Origin: Methylomonas albis
Lineage (GTDB): Bacteria > Pseudomonadota > Gammaproteobacteria > Methylococcales > Methylomonadaceae
DNA: 64,000 nucleotides
Reading direction: 5' to 3'
Assembly: GCF_014850955.1 (NCBI RefSeq)
Contig: NZ_JACXSS010000001.1
Span: forward strand, 5,208,001 to 5,272,000
This document shows positions 61,826-64,000 of the stretch, in pieces. Each line of letters begins with the position of its first letter. Position 1 is the first letter of the stretch. Both the position numbers and the translations under genes were made by a program. Below the pieces are notes generated by a model. It was not told the origin of the DNA. It did no database searches and worked only from the letters and a program-made list of their open reading frames with translations.

Positions 61826-64000
61826 TTAGCTACTTGGACTGCGATAAGTATTCAACAACGCCTCAAATTGATCACTGGGTAAGGGCTTACTGATCAAATA
61901 GCCTTGCATCTCATCGCAACCTTGTTCCTTTAGAAATGACAGTTGATCATGGGTTTCCACGCCTTCGGCGATCGTTTTCAATCCCAAGCTTTTGGCCAGG
62001 CTAATAATGGCGCTGACAATGGCTTTGTCTTCAACATCCGTGTTTATATCGCGCACAAAAGACTGATCTATTTTCAATTTGTAGCTTTTGAATTTTTTTA
62101 GATAACTGAGTGATGAATAACCCGTACCAAAATCGTCAATTGACATGCGAACACCGCGCGCATGCAGATTGTTCATTATGGCTATGGCTCCCTGTGGATT
62201 ATGCATTGCCACGCCTTCCGTCAATTCCAGTTCCAAGCATTCCGGGGGCAGGTTTTCCTCGGTAAGTATTCGCGAAACCAAGGCGGGTAAGTCATGATGG
62301 CGAAACTGAACCGCAGATAAATTGACCGCCATGATCAGTGGGGCAAAGCCTTGCTTCATCCAATCTTTTGCCTGCCGCACCGCTTGTCTGATGACCCATT
62401 CGCCAATTGATAGAATTAATCGGCTATCTTCCGCTATTGGAATAAATTCCGCAGGCGACACGGACCCTAACTCCGGATGCCACCAACGCAGTAAGGCCTC
62501 GGCGCCAATAATTTGTCCATCCGCAATCGACACTTGCGGCTGATAATAGACTTGCAACTGGTTAAGCTGCTGTGCCTGACGGAGAGCATTGACTATTTGC
62601 AGATTGCGCACCGAGCGCGATTGCATTTCCTGGGTGAAGAATTGATAACCTTGGCGTCCCTCCTGCTTTGCGCGATACATGGCAGTATCAGCGCTCTTTG
62701 AGAGCGTTTCCAAATCAACACCGTCAGCTGGATAAATCGCGACGCCAATTGACGCTGTCAAAACCAAGTCGTAGTGCTCTATTTGAAAGGGTTCGGCAAT
62801 GGTACTCAATAGTTTTTGTGCGACATGTACGGCTCCGTTTACATCAACCCCTGGCAACAACAAGATGAACTCATCCCCGCCCAAACGGGTAACGGTATCT
62901 TCCTCTCGCAGCACTAAACGTAGTCGCTTGGCTAATTCGATTAAAATGGCGTCGCCAACACTATGCCCGAGCGTATCGTTAATATCTTTGAAGTGGTCAA
63001 GATCAAGAAACATCAAAGCCAAGTGGCCATTACTGCGCTTGGCCAGGCTAAGCGCATAACGCAGATGATCATCCAGTTGGCCGCGATTCGGCAATTCGGT
63101 CAGCGGATCAAAATTGGCCAAAAACTGAATGCGTTGCTCGGCACGTTGTCGCTCCGTGACATCGTATGCCAATACGATTTTGGCATGTCTGCCTTCATAT
63201 TCGATTTCATGCGAGCTGATTTCGACATCAATGAACGTACCGTCTTTCTTACGATGGTGCCAGAGACCGGAATGATGTTGGGCTTGACCATTAAGCTGTT
63301 GTAAATGGTCGATCAGGCGCGGCACATCTTTGGGCGGTCGAATCGCCGTTATCGTCATTGATAGGAATTCCTGCTCGCTATAGCCATAATGCGCAATAGC
63401 GGCGTCGTTCACAGCCAGAAATTGCAGGGTTTCCACGTCATAAAGCCACATGGGATGAGGATTTGCCTGAAACATTTGGCGATACCGAGCTTCACTTTCA
63501 CGCAACTCGTCTTCGACAGCCTTGCTGCGGGTAATATCAAGACAAATTCCGGTCATGCGTTTTGGTAAACCGTCAGTGTCATAACTTGTATTACCCAAGG
63601 CACGAATCCAGCGTATTGCGCAGTCAGGTGTAATGATCCGGTATTCGTTGGAAAGCGGTAAATGTTCGCGAATTGCTTGGTAAATGTTGTTCTCGGCTTG
63701 CTGTCTATCGTCGACATGAATAATCGATCGCCAAGTTTCAAAATTAGCTGTGGCTGTTTGCGGATCCAGGCCAAATAACTCGTAGAGTTCTTTGGACCAA
63801 TAGATGATATTGTCACCGACATCCCAATACCAGGCACCAGCCGCTGCGTCTCGCTGCGCTAAAGACCATCGTTCATTAGCCTCTATAAGTTCTAATTCAA
63901 TTTGTTTGCGCTCGGTAATGACGTCAAAAATCGCAACAAAATGCTCCGGCAGAGGGCTATAGATCGATATCCAAAACCACATGCCCAATGACTCGACAAA
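61826..64000 (-). CDS. PAS-GGDEF-EAL cyclic-di-GMP protein (5' end outside window)
   Basis: At least 724 residues in the window. Order: end of a PAS domain (FVAIFDVITERK), PAS (AWYWDVGDNIIYWSKELYELFG), PAS (YRQMFQANPHPMWLYDVET), GGDEF (intact RLGGDEFILLLPG, so cyclase-capable) and EAL (GAEALLRWWHP, DDFGTGYSSLSYLKKFK, full phosphodiesterase set). The frame is open to base 64000 (VESLGMWFW), so the TTG/ATG near 63982-63988 is not the start. It makes and/or breaks cyclic-di-GMP in response to PAS signals. Confidence 0.93.
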   Translation of the reverse strand, partial: FVESLGMWFWISIYSPLPEHFVAIFDVITERKQIELELIEANERWSLAQRDAAAGAWYWDVGDNIIYWSKELYELFGLDPQTATANFETWRSIIHVDDRQQAENNIYQAIREHLPLSNEYRIITPDCAIRWIRALGNTSYDTDGLPKRMTGICLDITRSKAVEDELRESEARYRQMFQANPHPMWLYDVETLQFLAVNDAAIAHYGYSEQEFLSMTITAIRPPKDVPRLIDHLQQLNGQAQHHSGLWHHRKKDGTFIDVEISSHEIEYEGRHAKIVLAYDVTERQRAEQRIQFLANFDPLTELPNRGQLDDHLRYALSLAKRSNGHLALMFLDLDHFKDINDTLGHSVGDAILIELAKRLRLVLREEDTVTRLGGDEFILLLPGVDVNGAVHVAQKLLSTIAEPFQIEHYDLVLTASIGVAIYPADGVDLETLSKSADTAMYRAKQEGRQGYQFFTQEMQSRSVRNLQIVNALRQAQQLNQLQVYYQPQVSIADGQIIGAEALLRWWHPELGSVSPAEFIPIAEDSRLILSIGEWVIRQAVRQAKDWMKQGFAPLIMAVNLSAVQFRHHDLPALVSRILTEENLPPECLELELTEGVAMHNPQGAIAIMNNLHARGVRMSIDDFGTGYSSLSYLKKFKSYKLKIDQSFVRDINTDVEDKAIVSAIISLAKSLGLKTIAEGVETHDQLSFLKEQGCDEMQGYLISKPLPSDQFEALLNTYRSPSS

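Overview
The window looks like the chromosome of a gammaproteobacterium, most likely a Methylomonas-type methanotroph (order Methylococcales). This rests on the housekeeping set (hemL, rmuC, hldE, ubiA, priA, dsbB), moderate GC, a PEP-CTERM protein, many membrane and regulatory proteins, and scattered IS debris. No methane-oxidation gene is present, so the genus is an inference. No rRNA, tRNA or CRISPR array was seen.

Layout. 1-10134: 3' part of hemL, a low-GC lipoprotein gene flanked by integron-cassette-like sequences, a PsiE-like protein, rmuC, a gene-free block with several DnaA boxes (4552-4985), a MaoC-like protein and an RND efflux pair. 10135-17310: IS remnant, GNAT, a membrane metalloprotease-like protein, small proteins of unknown role, an aldo/keto reductase, then a TonB receptor / YfiR / hybrid histidine kinase operon. 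The kinase gene is split at its H-box by an intact IS1182-family element (18096-19769, target duplication GGCC). 20927-24229: creA, a Xre-RES toxin-antitoxin operon with a palindromic operator and an attached MEKHLA gene, and a frameshifted Tae4-type amidase with a membrane partner gene. 24599-29000: an AraC-regulated membrane protein, a MarR/aminotransferase divergon with twin operators and a probably leaderless MarR mRNA, and an ECF42-type sigma factor. 29430-32632: a secreted PEP-CTERM pair and a YchJ/YkgJ pair. 32846-36593: YCII, VOC, SRPBCC and class D beta-lactamase genes behind two promoters that both read TGTCGA-N17-CGACTA, the form expected for ECF42.

37194-49284: arsC-wrbA, hldE, a RelE/Xre pair, a three-gene DUF262 / DUF3696-ATPase / unknown cluster that looks like a defence locus, ubiA, a deaminase, an esterase fragment, GST, an IS66 fragment, an NlpC/P60 lipoprotein and a nitroreductase. 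49460-54876: priA with three DnaA boxes upstream, dsbB, and two RCK/potassium-channel genes.

54890-59312 is the most striking part. It is a 4.4-kb island bounded by 23-bp direct repeats, each being the 3' end of the neighbouring SDR gene. It carries a short DndC-like PP-loop protein, an HNH endonuclease, an AAA ATPase and a DUF4435/TOPRIM-like protein. The island splits what would otherwise be an SDR-kch operon with a 6-nt gap. It combines features of PARIS (ATPase + DUF4435), Septu (ATPase + HNH) and Dnd, and itself carries a 164-bp MITE-like insertion. The window closes with a small secreted helical protein and a large PAS-GGDEF-EAL protein that runs off the end.
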